The notes beneath the pieces are model-generated. The model had not been told where the DNA came from. It made no database searches and saw only the letters and a list, made by a program, of their open reading frames with translations. Source: Verrucomicrobiota bacterium (GTDB lineage: Bacteria > Verrucomicrobiota > Kiritimatiellia > CAIQIC01). Taken from it: 64,000 nt of DNA. Shown here one piece after another: positions 16,629 through 24,538 of this stretch; the first letter of the stretch is position 1, and every line of letters begins with the position of its first letter. The DNA is taken from NCBI GenBank assembly GCA_004321905.1, contig SCQF01000031.1, positions 1-64,000 of the forward strand, in the 5' to 3' direction. The position numbers and the translations under genes are program-made.

Positions 16629-17513
16629 TCACGCCACTGCCGCGCGAATCGCCGCAATGTGCGCGGGCGTGGTACCGCAGCAACCGCCGATGATGTTCGC
16701 GCCGGCGGCGACCAGCGCCGGCACGCGCGCGGCCATATCCTCCGGCGTTTCCGGGAAAATATCCACGCCGCCGACGCTCTTCGGCAATCCCGCATTGGCG
16801 TGCACAAGAATCGGCGCGTGTGGCGCGGCAGCGCGCATTTCGCGGACGATATCAACCATTCGCTCCATACCGTTGCCGCAGTTGGTGCCGATGATGTGCG
16901 CTCCGGCTTCGATGGCGGCTTTCGCGGCGTCGGTCGGCGAGACGCCCATCATCGTGCGGTATTCGCCGGACTGCGTACGATCAAAGGTGAAAGTGCAGAT
17001 GACCTCGCAACTCGTATTTTCTCGCGCGGCGCGAACCGCGGCGGCGGCTTCGTCGAGCGCGGTCATGGTCTCAACGCAGATGCCATCGGCCCCGCCGGCG
17101 GCGAGCGCGACGATTTGCTCCTTGAACGCGTTCTGTAAGTCCTCCTCGGTCACATCGCCCATCAGCGTCATCTGGCCGGTCGGCCCGACCGATGCGATCA
17201 CCCAGCGCTCCGGCCCGGCGGCCTCGCGCGAAATCGCCGCCGCCGCGCGGTTGATCTCGGCGACGCGGTCGGCGAGGCCATAGTGCTGCAATTTATAGCG
17301 CGTACCGCCGAACGAATCGGTCTCGATCATGTCGGCGCCGGCGGCGATATAGCTTTTGGCAATATCGAGCACATCGGCGCGATGCGTCACGCACCACAAC
17401 TCCGGGCATTCGCCGGGTTGTAGCCCTTTTTTCTGGAGAAACGTGCCCCACGCGCCGTCGGACACCAAAATCCGTCTGGCCTTCACCGCCTCTAAAATTT
17501 TTCCGCGACTCAT
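16629..17513 (-). CDS. Homocysteine S-methyltransferase family protein
   Basis: A 294-residue stand-alone homocysteine methyltransferase domain. The three zinc-binding cysteines are seen in GTNCGNG and GGCCGTTPAHI near the C-terminus. The N-terminus (LVSDGAWGTFLQKKG) and ETDSFGGTRYKLQHYGL resemble the first domain of cobalamin-dependent MetH and BHMT/MmuM proteins. It transfers a methyl group to homocysteine, but the donor cannot be read from sequence. The ATG at 17513 has AGGAG upstream. The longer frame shadows parB. A twin hairpin and a TTCCAA pair separate it from the divergent parB. Confidence 0.88.
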   Translation of the reverse strand: MSRGKILEAVKARRILVSDGAWGTFLQKKGLQPGECPELWCVTHRADVLDIAKSYIAAGADMIETDSFGGTRYKLQHYGLADRVAEINRAAAAISREAAGPERWVIASVGPTGQMTLMGDVTEEDLQNAFKEQIVALAAGGADGICVETMTALDEAAAAVRAARENTSCEVICTFTFDRTQSGEYRTMMGVSPTDAAKAAIEAGAHIIGTNCGNGMERMVDIVREMRAAAPHAPILVHANAGLPKSVGGVDIFPETPEDMAARVPALVAAGANIIGGCCGTTPAHIAAIRAAVA

Positions 17514-17532
17514 GTTGACTCCTTTGCTGTCT

Positions 17533-17584
17533 GGAGACGGGGTGACCACACCCCGTCCAGACGGCCTGTGGTCAGGCCGTCTCC
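17533..17584. repeat. Twin-hairpin REP-like element
   Basis: Two adjacent 9-bp hairpins: GACGGGGTG/CACCCCGTC and AGACGGCCT/AGGCCGTCT. It lies in the shared 5' region of the methyltransferase and parB, directly before a TTCCAA pair. Confidence 0.8.
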
Positions 17585-17586
17585 AA

Positions 17587-17636
17587 TTTCCAAGGCTTGG
17601 AAAAACAACACGCGGGATTTTCCAAGGTTTGGAAAG
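17587..17636. repeat. Paired TTCCAA palindromes upstream of parB
   Basis: The palindromes are centred at 17595 and 17627, 32 bp apart, in a divergent intergenic region. Confidence 0.88.
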
Positions 17637-17709
17637 TTTGCGCCAGCCTTTTCTCGTGCGACCTCCGGCGTTGTCAATCCGCGACCCCGGCGATATACTC
17701 CGCGCCACT

Positions 17710-18630
17710 ATGGCTGCCAAACACATCGGTCTCGGACGCGGCTTGGGCGCGCTGATCAAAGATACTCCACCTGCCGCCGTACCGGCGACGCCGGTCGCGG
17801 CAACGGAACCGCCGGGCGAACGGATTTTGCGCGTATCGCCAGATTTGGTGCACCCCAGCCGGTGGCAGCCGCGCCGGCATTTTACGCCTGAAGCCATCGA
17901 GGAGCTTTCGCAGTCCATCCGCGAAAAAGGCGTCTTGCAGCCGCTGACGGTGCGGCGTACGGGCGAGACGTTCGAGTTGATCGCGGGCGAGCGCCGTTGG
18001 CGCGCGGCGCAGGCGGCGGCGCTGAAGGAAGTGCCGGTCATCGTCGTCACCGCGAGCGATCAGCAGGCGCTGGAAATGGCGCTGATCGAAAATTTACAGC
18101 GCGAAGACCTCAATGTGATTGAAGAAGCCGAAGGCTATCGCCAGCTTGCGGAAAGTTTTGCGCTGACGCAGGAGCAAATCGCGCAGCGCGTCGGCAAGGC
18201 GCGCGCCACGGTGACGAATGCGCTGCGTATGCTGGATTTGCCGGAAGATGTGCGCCGGATGGTGGTCGAGGGACGCATCGCGCCGGGCCACGCGAAGGTG
18301 TTGCTCGGTTTGGAAATTCCGCGTGAGCAGGAGTTGCTGGCGGAGCGCGTGGCGCAGGAAGGGCTTTCGGTGCGTACGCTGGAACGCATCGTCAACCGGT
18401 TGAAAAAAGCGCCGCGCAAGCCGCGCGCCGAAAAGTCCGACTTGCCCGCCGATTATCTGCGCGATTTGACCGACCGCCTGCACCGTCACTTTGGCACCGC
18501 CATCCGGCTGACGCCGTGCAAGACGCTGGCCAACGGCAAGAAAACCAAAGGCACGCTGGAAGTGGATTTCTACGACAACGACGACTTGGACCGGCTGCTG
18601 ACAATGCTCGGTCTCTCCGAAAATCCGTAA
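17710..18630 (+). CDS. parB: Chromosome partitioning protein ParB/Spo0J
   Basis: A 306-residue chromosomal ParB. It begins MAAKHIGLGRGLGALI, the conserved ParB opening. The CTP-binding ParB/Srx region contains GERRWRAA and ALIENLQREDLN, followed by the KorB-like helix-turn-helix (LTQEQIAQRVGKARATVTNA) that reads parS, and a C-terminal dimerisation domain. Length is normal. No parA lies beside it. A matching parS-type palindrome lies 17 kb away inside mnmG. I see no strong ribosome binding site, but the start is fixed by the conserved opening. The M48 gene begins 1 nt after its stop. Confidence 0.95.
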   Translation: MAAKHIGLGRGLGALIKDTPPAAVPATPVAATEPPGERILRVSPDLVHPSRWQPRRHFTPEAIEELSQSIREKGVLQPLTVRRTGETFELIAGERRWRAAQAAALKEVPVIVVTASDQQALEMALIENLQREDLNVIEEAEGYRQLAESFALTQEQIAQRVGKARATVTNALRMLDLPEDVRRMVVEGRIAPGHAKVLLGLEIPREQELLAERVAQEGLSVRTLERIVNRLKKAPRKPRAEKSDLPADYLRDLTDRLHRHFGTAIRLTPCKTLANGKKTKGTLEVDFYDNDDLDRLLTMLGLSENP

Positions 18631-18631
18631 C

Positions 18632-19765
18632 ATGACGCCCGACGATGTATCTGACCGCGCCCAGCAGGCGCGCGAATACGAAAGCCTGCACAACCGGCTG
18701 TTCGTACTGCGGCTGCTGCTCACGGCGCTGGCGCTGGCGGTGTTCCTGTTCAGCGATGGCTCCGCCGCGCTCGTGCAGGGACTGGCCAGCCGCTTCGGCG
18801 CGTGGTGGCCGCTGACCAACGGCGTCTATGTCGTGGTCGCGGTGTTCGGCTTCGCCGCGCTGACCTTTCCGCTCTCCTACTACGAAGAGCACGCGCTGGA
18901 ACATCGCTATGACCTCAGCCGGCAGTCGTTCGGTGGCTGGCTTTTCGATTATTTCAAGGGTCTGGTGCTGGAAATGGCGTTGGCATTGGTCTTCTTCGAG
19001 GTGCTCTACGCGCTGCTACGCTGGGCACCCGACAGTTGGTGGCTCTTCGCTACGGCGTTCTACGTGGCGTTCACCATCGGGCTTAGCGCCGTCGCGCCCG
19101 TGCTCATCATGCCGCTGTTCCACAAATTCGAGCCGCTGGATAATCCCGAGCTGGTCGCGCGCGTCACCGAATTCGCGCAGCGCGCGGGCCTGAAGGTGAC
19201 CGGCGTCTTCCGCTGGGGCCTTGCCGAGAAAACGGCGACCGCCAACGCCGCGCTCGCCGGGCTCGGCCGCACCCGCCGCATCATCCTTGGTGACACGCTG
19301 CTCTCCGGCTATACCACCGACGAAATCCTCGCCGTACTCGCCCACGAACTCGGCCATCAGCGCCACCATGACCTCACCCGCCTACTGGTGGTCGGCACTA
19401 CGCTGGCCGGGCTGGGCTTCTACACGGCGCATCTCGTGCTCGCCAAGCTGGTCCACGCCGCCGGTTTCGCCGGCCCCGCGGATATCGGCAGCTTCCCGAT
19501 TCTCGTCTTTTGTCTGCTCACCTTCTCGCTACTGACGATGCCGCTGGTCAACGCCTACTCGCGCCGCCGCGAGTACGCTGCCGATGCCTACGCCGTCGCC
19601 ACGCTCGGCGCTGCCGCACCGCTGACCGCCGCGCTGGAAAAACTCGCCACGCAAAACCTCGACGACCGTACGCCGCCCGCGTGGATCGAGTTTCTGCTGC
19701 ATAGCCACCCTTCCATCGCCCGCCGCGTCGCCGCCGCACGCGCCGCGGAAAAGCATGTCGGGTAG
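18632..19765 (+). CDS. M48 family (Ste24/CAAX prenyl protease-like) membrane metalloprotease
   Basis: A 377-residue integral membrane zinc protease. The H-E-x-x-H motif is AHELGHQRHHD near residue 248, and the third zinc ligand is probably the Glu in RRREYAADAYAV. Several hydrophobic segments (residues 25-45, 65-85, 110-150, 255-310) give the Ste24-like architecture. It starts 1 nt after parB, so it is probably co-transcribed, although no functional link is known. A GTAG-type twin hairpin begins exactly at its TAG stop codon. Confidence 0.9.
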   Translation: MTPDDVSDRAQQAREYESLHNRLFVLRLLLTALALAVFLFSDGSAALVQGLASRFGAWWPLTNGVYVVVAVFGFAALTFPLSYYEEHALEHRYDLSRQSFGGWLFDYFKGLVLEMALALVFFEVLYALLRWAPDSWWLFATAFYVAFTIGLSAVAPVLIMPLFHKFEPLDNPELVARVTEFAQRAGLKVTGVFRWGLAEKTATANAALAGLGRTRRIILGDTLLSGYTTDEILAVLAHELGHQRHHDLTRLLVVGTTLAGLGFYTAHLVLAKLVHAAGFAGPADIGSFPILVFCLLTFSLLTMPLVNAYSRRREYAADAYAVATLGAAAPLTAALEKLATQNLDDRTPPAWIEFLLHSHPSIARRVAAARAAEKHVG

Positions 19766-19813
19766 GGCGCTCGCGCCGCGAGCGCCGCGGCGGGCACAGC
19801 GTGCCCGCCCTAC
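19762..19813. repeat. Twin-hairpin REP-like element overlapping the M48 stop codon
   Basis: GTAG, hairpin GGCGCTCGC/GCGAGCGCC, hairpin GGCGGGCAC/GTGCCCGCC, then CTAC. It is almost perfectly symmetric, and its first TAG is the stop codon of the protease gene. Confidence 0.85.
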
Positions 19814-19814
19814 C

Positions 19815-19860
19815 TTTCCAGGGTTTGGAAAACTCATTCTCTTTTCCAAGCCTTGGAAAA
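19815..19860. repeat. Paired TTCCAA palindromes after the M48 gene
   Basis: The palindromes are centred at 19823 and 19851. The 28-bp spacing makes this the one pair that departs from 32 bp. Confidence 0.8.
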
Positions 19861-19970
19861 GTTCAATTCACCATCTTTGCCGCACACTATTCCCTTGCAA
19901 ATTTGTCAGCGAGAGCGCTACTGGTAGCCACCATGTTTGATCGCTTAACCAACCACTTAAAGCTGGCGAC

Positions 19971-20212
19971 ATGATGAAGCGGAAAGAATATCCACGCATC
20001 CCAGGCGGTTTCGTAACTATGTGGCTGGCTTTCCGAAATCATCAATGGGTGTCAATCGAATCAAAGTTGATTTGTCGGATGGTCGCCGCATATATGACGT
20101 TTTTATCGCCGGAGACGGAGAAATCGTAAAAGTCGGTACAAGAACGATCCAGCACAAGGATGATCTCACGTTTGACCCGACGAGCATTATTGAGGTGTTC
20201 TCGGAAGAGTGA
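19971..20212 (+). pseudogene. Small conserved-looking protein, probably frameshifted
   Basis: An ATG at 19971 opens MMKRKEYPRIPGGFVTMWLA. The likely continuation (AGFPKSSMGVNRIKVDLSDG, then RRIYDVFIAGDGEIVKVG) is in another frame, open from a GTG at 20021 to 20212. The second part is compositionally normal for a small beta-rich protein of the kind with an I-x-V-D-L-S-D-G-R motif. Either the gene has a single indel near 20020 or translation starts at the GTG (63 residues). No function can be assigned. It stands between the M48 gene and the cold-shock gene. Confidence 0.45.
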
Positions 20213-20326
20213 CAAAAGAACTTCAAAACTTTTGTGCGCCCCGTCCAAACTTGCGCTTGCAATCCGGCGTCAAATCCGGCAAATAGCGCGCGGCGTTTTG
20301 CCAATTTTGAAAGGAAGTTTGTTGTC

Positions 20327-20548
20327 ATGGCTACAGGAACAGTGAAGTGGTTTAACGAGAAAAAGGGTTTCGGATTCATCATCCCGGATGGCATGGAGCT
20401 GGATGTCTTCGTGCATTACAGCGTCATCCAAACCGAAGGTTTCAAGACCCTCGCCGAGGGCGAGAAGGTCCAGTTCGAAATGACGCAGGACGTCAAAGGC
20501 GCCCGCGCCACCGCGGTGCAGCGTGTGACCAGCGGCGTACCGGCCTAA
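20327..20548 (+). CDS. Cold-shock domain protein (CspA family)
   Basis: A 73-residue single OB-fold nucleic-acid-binding protein: [18 protein letters not shown] opens it with the RNP1 motif KGFGFI, and VFVHYS is RNP2. The start at 20327 is preceded by GAAAGGAAG. The longer frame upstream has no support. The 110-nt gap upstream may be a structured leader, as for other csp genes, but I did not find a defined element. aroK follows 40 nt later on the same strand. Confidence 0.95.
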   Translation: MATGTVKWFNEKKGFGFIIPDGMELDVFVHYSVIQTEGFKTLAEGEKVQFEMTQDVKGARATAVQRVTSGVPA

Positions 20549-20588
20549 TCCGCCCCGGCCTGTAGGTCGGCCAGTCGGAGAAATTACC

Positions 20589-21122
20589 GTGCAAGACCGC
20601 AACATCGCGTTGCTTGGCTTTATGGGCACGGGCAAGAGCACCGTGGCGCAAATCCTCGCGCAGCGGCTGGGCCGCAGCGTGTTGGAAATGGACGCCGTGC
20701 TCGAACAGCGCGCTGGCAAGCCGATCTCCGCGATTTTCGCCGCCGAGGGTGAGCCATATTTCCGCCAGATGGAGCGCACGCTCATCCAGGAACTCGCCCA
20801 GCAGCGCGGCTTGGTGATTTCCTGCGGCGGCGGCGTAGTGCTCAATCCCGAAAACGTACGCGACTTGAGCGCGACCGGTCTCGTCGTCTGCCTGACCGCC
20901 GCGCCGGAGATCATCCTGCATCGCGTGGCCGCCGCAACGCATCGCCCCTTGCTCGAGGGCGGCGATAAGGCGAAGAAAATCCTCGAACTGCTCGCCAAGC
21001 GCCAACCGCTCTACGACGCCGTGCCGCACCGCATCGACACCTCGACGCGTACGCCCGCCGAAATCGCCGACCTGATCCTCGCGCTGTTCAGCCAGCCCGC
21101 GCCCGCCGCGCGCAAAAACTGA
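20589..21122 (+). CDS. aroK: Shikimate kinase
   Basis: A 177-residue P-loop kinase phosphorylating shikimate in the chorismate pathway. The Walker A motif is GFMGTGKST, the shikimate-binding Asp is in LEMDAVLE, and CGGGVVLNPENV is the conserved Gly-rich block. RPLLEG corresponds to the lid. It starts with GTG at 20589 with GGAG 9 nt upstream. Length is normal. It is followed by a REP pair and tatD. Confidence 0.93.
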   Translation: MQDRNIALLGFMGTGKSTVAQILAQRLGRSVLEMDAVLEQRAGKPISAIFAAEGEPYFRQMERTLIQELAQQRGLVISCGGGVVLNPENVRDLSATGLVVCLTAAPEIILHRVAAATHRPLLEGGDKAKKILELLAKRQPLYDAVPHRIDTSTRTPAEIADLILALFSQPAPAARKN

Positions 21123-21153
21123 TCGCGCTGTAGGCCGCGGCGTAGTGGGTTTT

Positions 21154-21225
21154 GTGGGCGGGAGCTCCAGCTCCCGCGTGTGTCGTGTGCGTCGTGGTTA
21201 CGCGGGAGCTGGAGCTCCCGCCCAC
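21154..21225. repeat. REP pair between aroK and tatD
   Basis: A head-to-head pair of the GGGAGCT variant, outer GTGG/CCAC, 72 bp. No RAYT gene is adjacent, so these are dispersed copies of the RAYT1-type REP. Confidence 0.9.
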
Positions 21226-21258
21226 AAGCAAGGCCCGCAGATCCGACCCCGCGTTCGC

Positions 21259-21277
21259 TTTTCCAATGTTTGGAAAA
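21259..21277. repeat. Single TTCCAA palindrome upstream of tatD
   Basis: TTTTCCAATGTTTGGAAAA, centred at 21268. No partner is seen at 32 bp. Confidence 0.8.
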
Positions 21278-21316
21278 TCTTGCCGCGGCGCGGGCGGCAC
21301 GCTAGAAATCCCGTCT

Positions 21317-22114
21317 GTGCAACCAACCCTCAACTTGGTGGATACCCATGTCCACTTCGATGCCTTCCGCGAAAGCGGCGATCTCGACGCCGTGTTGGAG
21401 CGGGCGCGCGCCGCGGGCGTCCGCCGCTTCATCGCCATCGGCGGCGCGCCAACGGGCAACGCGTTTGCCGCCGAATGTGCCGCGCAGCATCGGAGTGAAA
21501 TTGCCTTCGCCGCCGGCTACGACCGTTATCTCGCGACCGAAACACATGACGACGCGTCGCTGGAAAAAATTCTGGATTTACCCGGCGCGGCGGCTATCGG
21601 CGAGATCGGCCTCGACTATCACTATGGCCCGGAGACCAAGGACGCGCAGCGCAAGTTGTTCGCGCGGATGCTGGCGCTGGCACGTGCGCGCCGCCTGCCC
21701 GTGGTCGTGCATAGCCGCGCAGCCGAGGATGACATCATCGCCATGCTCAAGGAACACGCGGCGACGTGGCCCGGCGATCCCGCGCGGCTGGGCGTGTTGC
21801 ACTGTTTCACCGGTGGACCGGAATTTGTGGAGCGCGTACTGGAGGTTGGCCTGTTGGTCAGCTTCAGCGGTATCACCAGCTTTCGTAACGCCGATAGCAT
21901 TCGCACGGCGGCCAAGCTCGTGCCCGCCGACCGTTTACTGATCGAGACCGACTCGCCCTACCTCGCGCCCGTCCCGCATCGCGGCCAGCGCAACGAGCCG
22001 GCGTTCGCCCTTGATGTCGCCCGCGCGGTGGCTGCGGCACGCAACGAAACCTTGGAACAAATTGCGCAACAAACTACAATGAACGCCGGACGGTTATTCA
22101 AATTTCAGGAGTAG
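21317..22114 (+). CDS. TatD family metal-dependent hydrolase/DNase
   Basis: A 265-residue TIM-barrel hydrolase of the TatD family: LVDTHVHFDAF carries the H-x-H pair, AIGEIGLDYHY the metal-binding Glu, VVHSRAAEDD and LGVLHCFTGG the further His ligands, and LLIETDSPYLAP the terminal Asp. Family members are 3'-5' DNases or quality-control factors. The only sensible start is the GTG at 21317, because the longer frame translates a REP pair. It is 4 nt ahead of the ROK kinase gene and probably in one operon with it and the patatin gene. Confidence 0.92.
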   Translation: MQPTLNLVDTHVHFDAFRESGDLDAVLERARAAGVRRFIAIGGAPTGNAFAAECAAQHRSEIAFAAGYDRYLATETHDDASLEKILDLPGAAAIGEIGLDYHYGPETKDAQRKLFARMLALARARRLPVVVHSRAAEDDIIAMLKEHAATWPGDPARLGVLHCFTGGPEFVERVLEVGLLVSFSGITSFRNADSIRTAAKLVPADRLLIETDSPYLAPVPHRGQRNEPAFALDVARAVAAARNETLEQIAQQTTMNAGRLFKFQE

Positions 22115-22118
22115 GAGC

Positions 22119-23078
22119 ATGAAGCAATACGCGGTGGGTGTGGATTTTGGCGGGACGAACGTGAAGCTGGCGCTGGTCAATGCGCAGGGGAAGATCGTGG
22201 CGCGCGAAAAGTTCGTCACGCGCGAGGCGGCGAGCCAAGCAGCGTGGATGGATGCCGTCGCAACGGCGATTGAGAAAATGCTGGCGGCGAAAAAACTCAA
22301 AAAATCAGCGCTCGCGGGCATCGGCGTCGGCGTGCCGGGCTTCGTGGATTTCGAGCGCGGCTTGATTCACGACCTGACGAACGTGCCCGGCTGGACCGCG
22401 GTTTCACTGGCGAGCAAATTGCAGAAAAAACTACGGCTGCCGTGCTATGTGGATAACGATGCGAACCTGATGGCGCTGGGCGAGATCGCCTTCGGCGGCG
22501 GCAAGAATCTGCGGCACGCGGTGTTCCTCACGCTCGGCACGGGCGTTGGTGGCGGCCTCGTGCTCAATGGCCAGCTTTATCGCGGCGCTTATTCGATGGC
22601 TGGCGAGTTGGGGCACGTCTCCATTGATTTGCACGGTGTGGTTTCGCCGCAGGGCCGCGGCGGGCTGGAGCAATACGTGGGCAATCGCCGCATCGTCGAA
22701 TATGCGGTCAAACTGCTCAAAACGGGTCGTACCTCGAAAGTTGAAGAACTCTGTGGTGGCAACTACGAGAAGATCACACCGGAACTGCTCGCCAGCGCGG
22801 CGCAACAAGGCGACGCCTTCGCGCAGGAGGTCTTCGACTACGTGGCCGACTGCCTCGCGGCGGCGCTGGCCTCGGTGACCTATCTGCTGCAGCCGCAGGC
22901 GTTCATCATTGGCGGCGGCGTGGCGGCGAGTGGAAAAATTTTGTTCGGTCCGTTGCGCAAACATCTGGCGGAGCGACTTAGTCCACATTTTGCCAAGCAC
23001 CTCAAGGTGCTGCCGGCCAAGCTGGGCAACGACGCCGGCGCCGTCGGCGGCGCCACACTGGCGCTGACTTCACAATGA
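22119..23078 (+). CDS. ROK family sugar kinase lacking the zinc-cysteine motif
   Basis: A 319-residue ROK protein, probably a glucokinase-like kinase: VGVDFGGTNVKLALV is the phosphate-1 motif, VDNDANLMALGE contains the catalytic Asp, and LGTGVGGGLVLNG is phosphate-2. AGELGHVSID provides the Glu and His that bind sugar. The usual zinc motif C-x-C-G-x-x-G-C-x-E is replaced by SPQGRGGLEQ around residues 174-183 with no cysteine, so it should fold without that zinc or use other residues. AGGAG precedes the ATG. Its stop overlaps the patatin start as ATGA. Substrate is unknown. Confidence 0.9.
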   Translation: MKQYAVGVDFGGTNVKLALVNAQGKIVAREKFVTREAASQAAWMDAVATAIEKMLAAKKLKKSALAGIGVGVPGFVDFERGLIHDLTNVPGWTAVSLASKLQKKLRLPCYVDNDANLMALGEIAFGGGKNLRHAVFLTLGTGVGGGLVLNGQLYRGAYSMAGELGHVSIDLHGVVSPQGRGGLEQYVGNRRIVEYAVKLLKTGRTSKVEELCGGNYEKITPELLASAAQQGDAFAQEVFDYVADCLAAALASVTYLLQPQAFIIGGGVAASGKILFGPLRKHLAERLSPHFAKHLKVLPAKLGNDAGAVGGATLALTSQ

Positions 23079-23956
23079 AGCTTGGCCCCCCAATTGGCCT
23101 CGCCCTCGGCGGCGGCGCGGCACGCGGCTGGGCACATATCGGCGTGTTGCGGGCGTTGGAAGAATTGAACATCCCCGTGGCCGCCATCGCCGGCACCAGT
23201 ATGGGTGCGCTGGTCGGCGCATTTGCCGCCGCCGAGCAACTGGAAGAGATCGAACTCACGGCGCTGGGACTAGCCGCGCGCGACGTAGCGCGTAATTTTT
23301 TGGATGTCACATTGCCGCGCGCCGGGTTGATCGAAGGCCGGAAAATCGTCCAGTTGATCGAGGATCATCTCACGGCGCGGAGCTTCGCTCATCTGCGGTT
23401 GCCGTTTCGCGCGGTGGCCACCAACCTGCTCAACGGCGCGGAAATCGTGTTGACGGCCGGCGATCTTGTGGGTGCGATTCGCGCGAGCCTCGCCATCCCC
23501 GGTGTTTTCACGCCGGTCACCCGCGAAGGAATTTTGCTGGCCGATGGCGGCTTGGTCAATCCCGTGCCGGTCAGCGTGGTGCGCGCCATGCAGGTGGATA
23601 CGGTGATCGCCGTGGATGTGAATTTTTTTGCCGGCCCCGCCACCCACGGCAATCTGGTGTCGCCTAAAATGCAGCAGCGTCTGCGGGATTCCGCCGCTAT
23701 CCGCTGGGCACCCGTGCGGCGTTGGCTGGCGGAGGCGGAGCAACCCAACATCTTCGACGTCATGGGCCACTCAATCCGTATCATCGAGGCGCAGATCACC
23801 GAGATGCGTCTGCGGACAGAACCGGCGGACATCCTGATCCGCCCGGATGTGGGCGCGGTGGGCATTATGGAATTTCATCGTGCCGCGCCGGCGATCGAAG
23901 CGGGCTACCGCGCCACGCTACAACAGCGCGACGCGCTGCGCGCGCTGATCGCCTGA
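23075..23956 (+). CDS. Patatin-like phospholipase (RssA/NTE type)
   Basis: A 293-residue serine acyl hydrolase. The oxyanion loop is GGGAARGWAHIGV, the nucleophile elbow is GTSMG and the catalytic Asp lies in LADGGLVNPVP. The family cleaves acyl esters of phospholipids. No signal peptide is visible, so it probably acts at the inner face of the membrane. It starts on the overlapping stop of the ROK kinase, so the two are translationally coupled. Confidence 0.92.
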   Translation: MKLGPPIGLALGGGAARGWAHIGVLRALEELNIPVAAIAGTSMGALVGAFAAAEQLEEIELTALGLAARDVARNFLDVTLPRAGLIEGRKIVQLIEDHLTARSFAHLRLPFRAVATNLLNGAEIVLTAGDLVGAIRASLAIPGVFTPVTREGILLADGGLVNPVPVSVVRAMQVDTVIAVDVNFFAGPATHGNLVSPKMQQRLRDSAAIRWAPVRRWLAEAEQPNIFDVMGHSIRIIEAQITEMRLRTEPADILIRPDVGAVGIMEFHRAAPAIEAGYRATLQQRDALRALIA

Positions 23957-23966
23957 ACTCCCGATT

Positions 23967-24042
23967 TCACGCCAAGGCGCAAAGCCGCGAAGAAAGCCGC
24001 CGTGTTTCGCTCTGCGCCTTAGCGCCTTTGCGTGAGACTTTC
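23967..24042. repeat. Inverted repeat element (CACGCCAAGGCGC type)
   Basis: Arms beginning TCACGCCAAGGCGCAAAG and, facing it, GCGCCTTAGCGCCTTTGCG lie between the convergent patatin and DUF167 genes. It is a long imperfect hairpin that might stop transcription from both sides. Confidence 0.7.
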
Positions 24043-24054
24043 TTCGGTGGCTGT

Positions 24055-24345
24055 TTAACTTTGTCCTAGTTTTGAGACAATCTCGACGGCGCGCAGACCT
24101 TGGATCAAAATACGTTTGTTCCGGCCGGTCGCACCGGCGAGTAGGTGAATTTTCCCGGCGTGGAGATCGAGCTCGTCGGCGAGAAAGCGTACCAGCTCCG
24201 TGTTGGCCTTGCCTTCGACCGGCGGCGCGGCGAGCCGGATTTTCAGCGCGTCGCCGAGTACGCCCTGTACGCGGCTTTGCGGCGCGCGCGGCACGACCCG
24301 TACCGTCAGCACCACACCCTCCGCTGTTTCCCGTAGCCAACTCAT
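24055..24345 (-). CDS. DUF167 / YggU family protein
   Basis: A 96-residue protein of the DUF167 family: [17 protein letters not shown] at the start, [20 protein letters not shown], the family hallmark, and [13 protein letters not shown]-type ending (here [13 protein letters not shown]). The function of the family is unknown. I use the ATG at 24345, since the 12 extra residues of the longer frame come from an inverted repeat. It is convergent with the patatin gene and divergent from alaS. Confidence 0.9.
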   Translation of the reverse strand: MSWLRETAEGVVLTVRVVPRAPQSRVQGVLGDALKIRLAAPPVEGKANTELVRFLADELDLHAGKIHLLAGATGRNKRILIQGLRAVEIVSKLGQS

Positions 24346-24358
24346 GCAGGCAAAATAA

Positions 24359-24412
24359 CCACAAAGAGGCACAAGTGACACAAGAAATTGTGATTTTTGT
24401 GCTTCTTAGTGG
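24359..24412. repeat. Empty inverted-repeat element (CCACAAAGAGGCACAAG type)
   Basis: Arms CCACAAAGAGGCACAAG and TTTTTGTGCTTCTTAGTGG with almost no loop. The same arms bound the GxxExxY gene at 28.7-29.1 kb, so this looks like the cargo-free form. Confidence 0.7.
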
Positions 24413-24435
24413 CCAATTCCTCTTCGGTTGGAATT

Positions 24436-24486
24436 TTTTTCAAGGTTGGGAAACTGGATGTGCGCGTCTTTCCAAAGCTTGGAACT
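24436..24486. repeat. Paired TTCCAA palindromes upstream of alaS
   Basis: A diverged copy is centred at 24445 and a good copy (TTTCCAAAGCTTGGAA) at 24477, 32 bp apart. Confidence 0.78.
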
Positions 24487-24538
24487 CGCCGGCGGGGTGT
24501 GCTATGAAAGTCACTGTTTTTGGCCCGAAAGGTGACGC

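Noticed and set aside
22448-22457. TGTGGATAAC, a perfect DnaA-box-like sequence
   Set aside because: It is a single copy in the coding sequence of the ROK kinase, encoding the conserved VDND block, with no cluster of further boxes.
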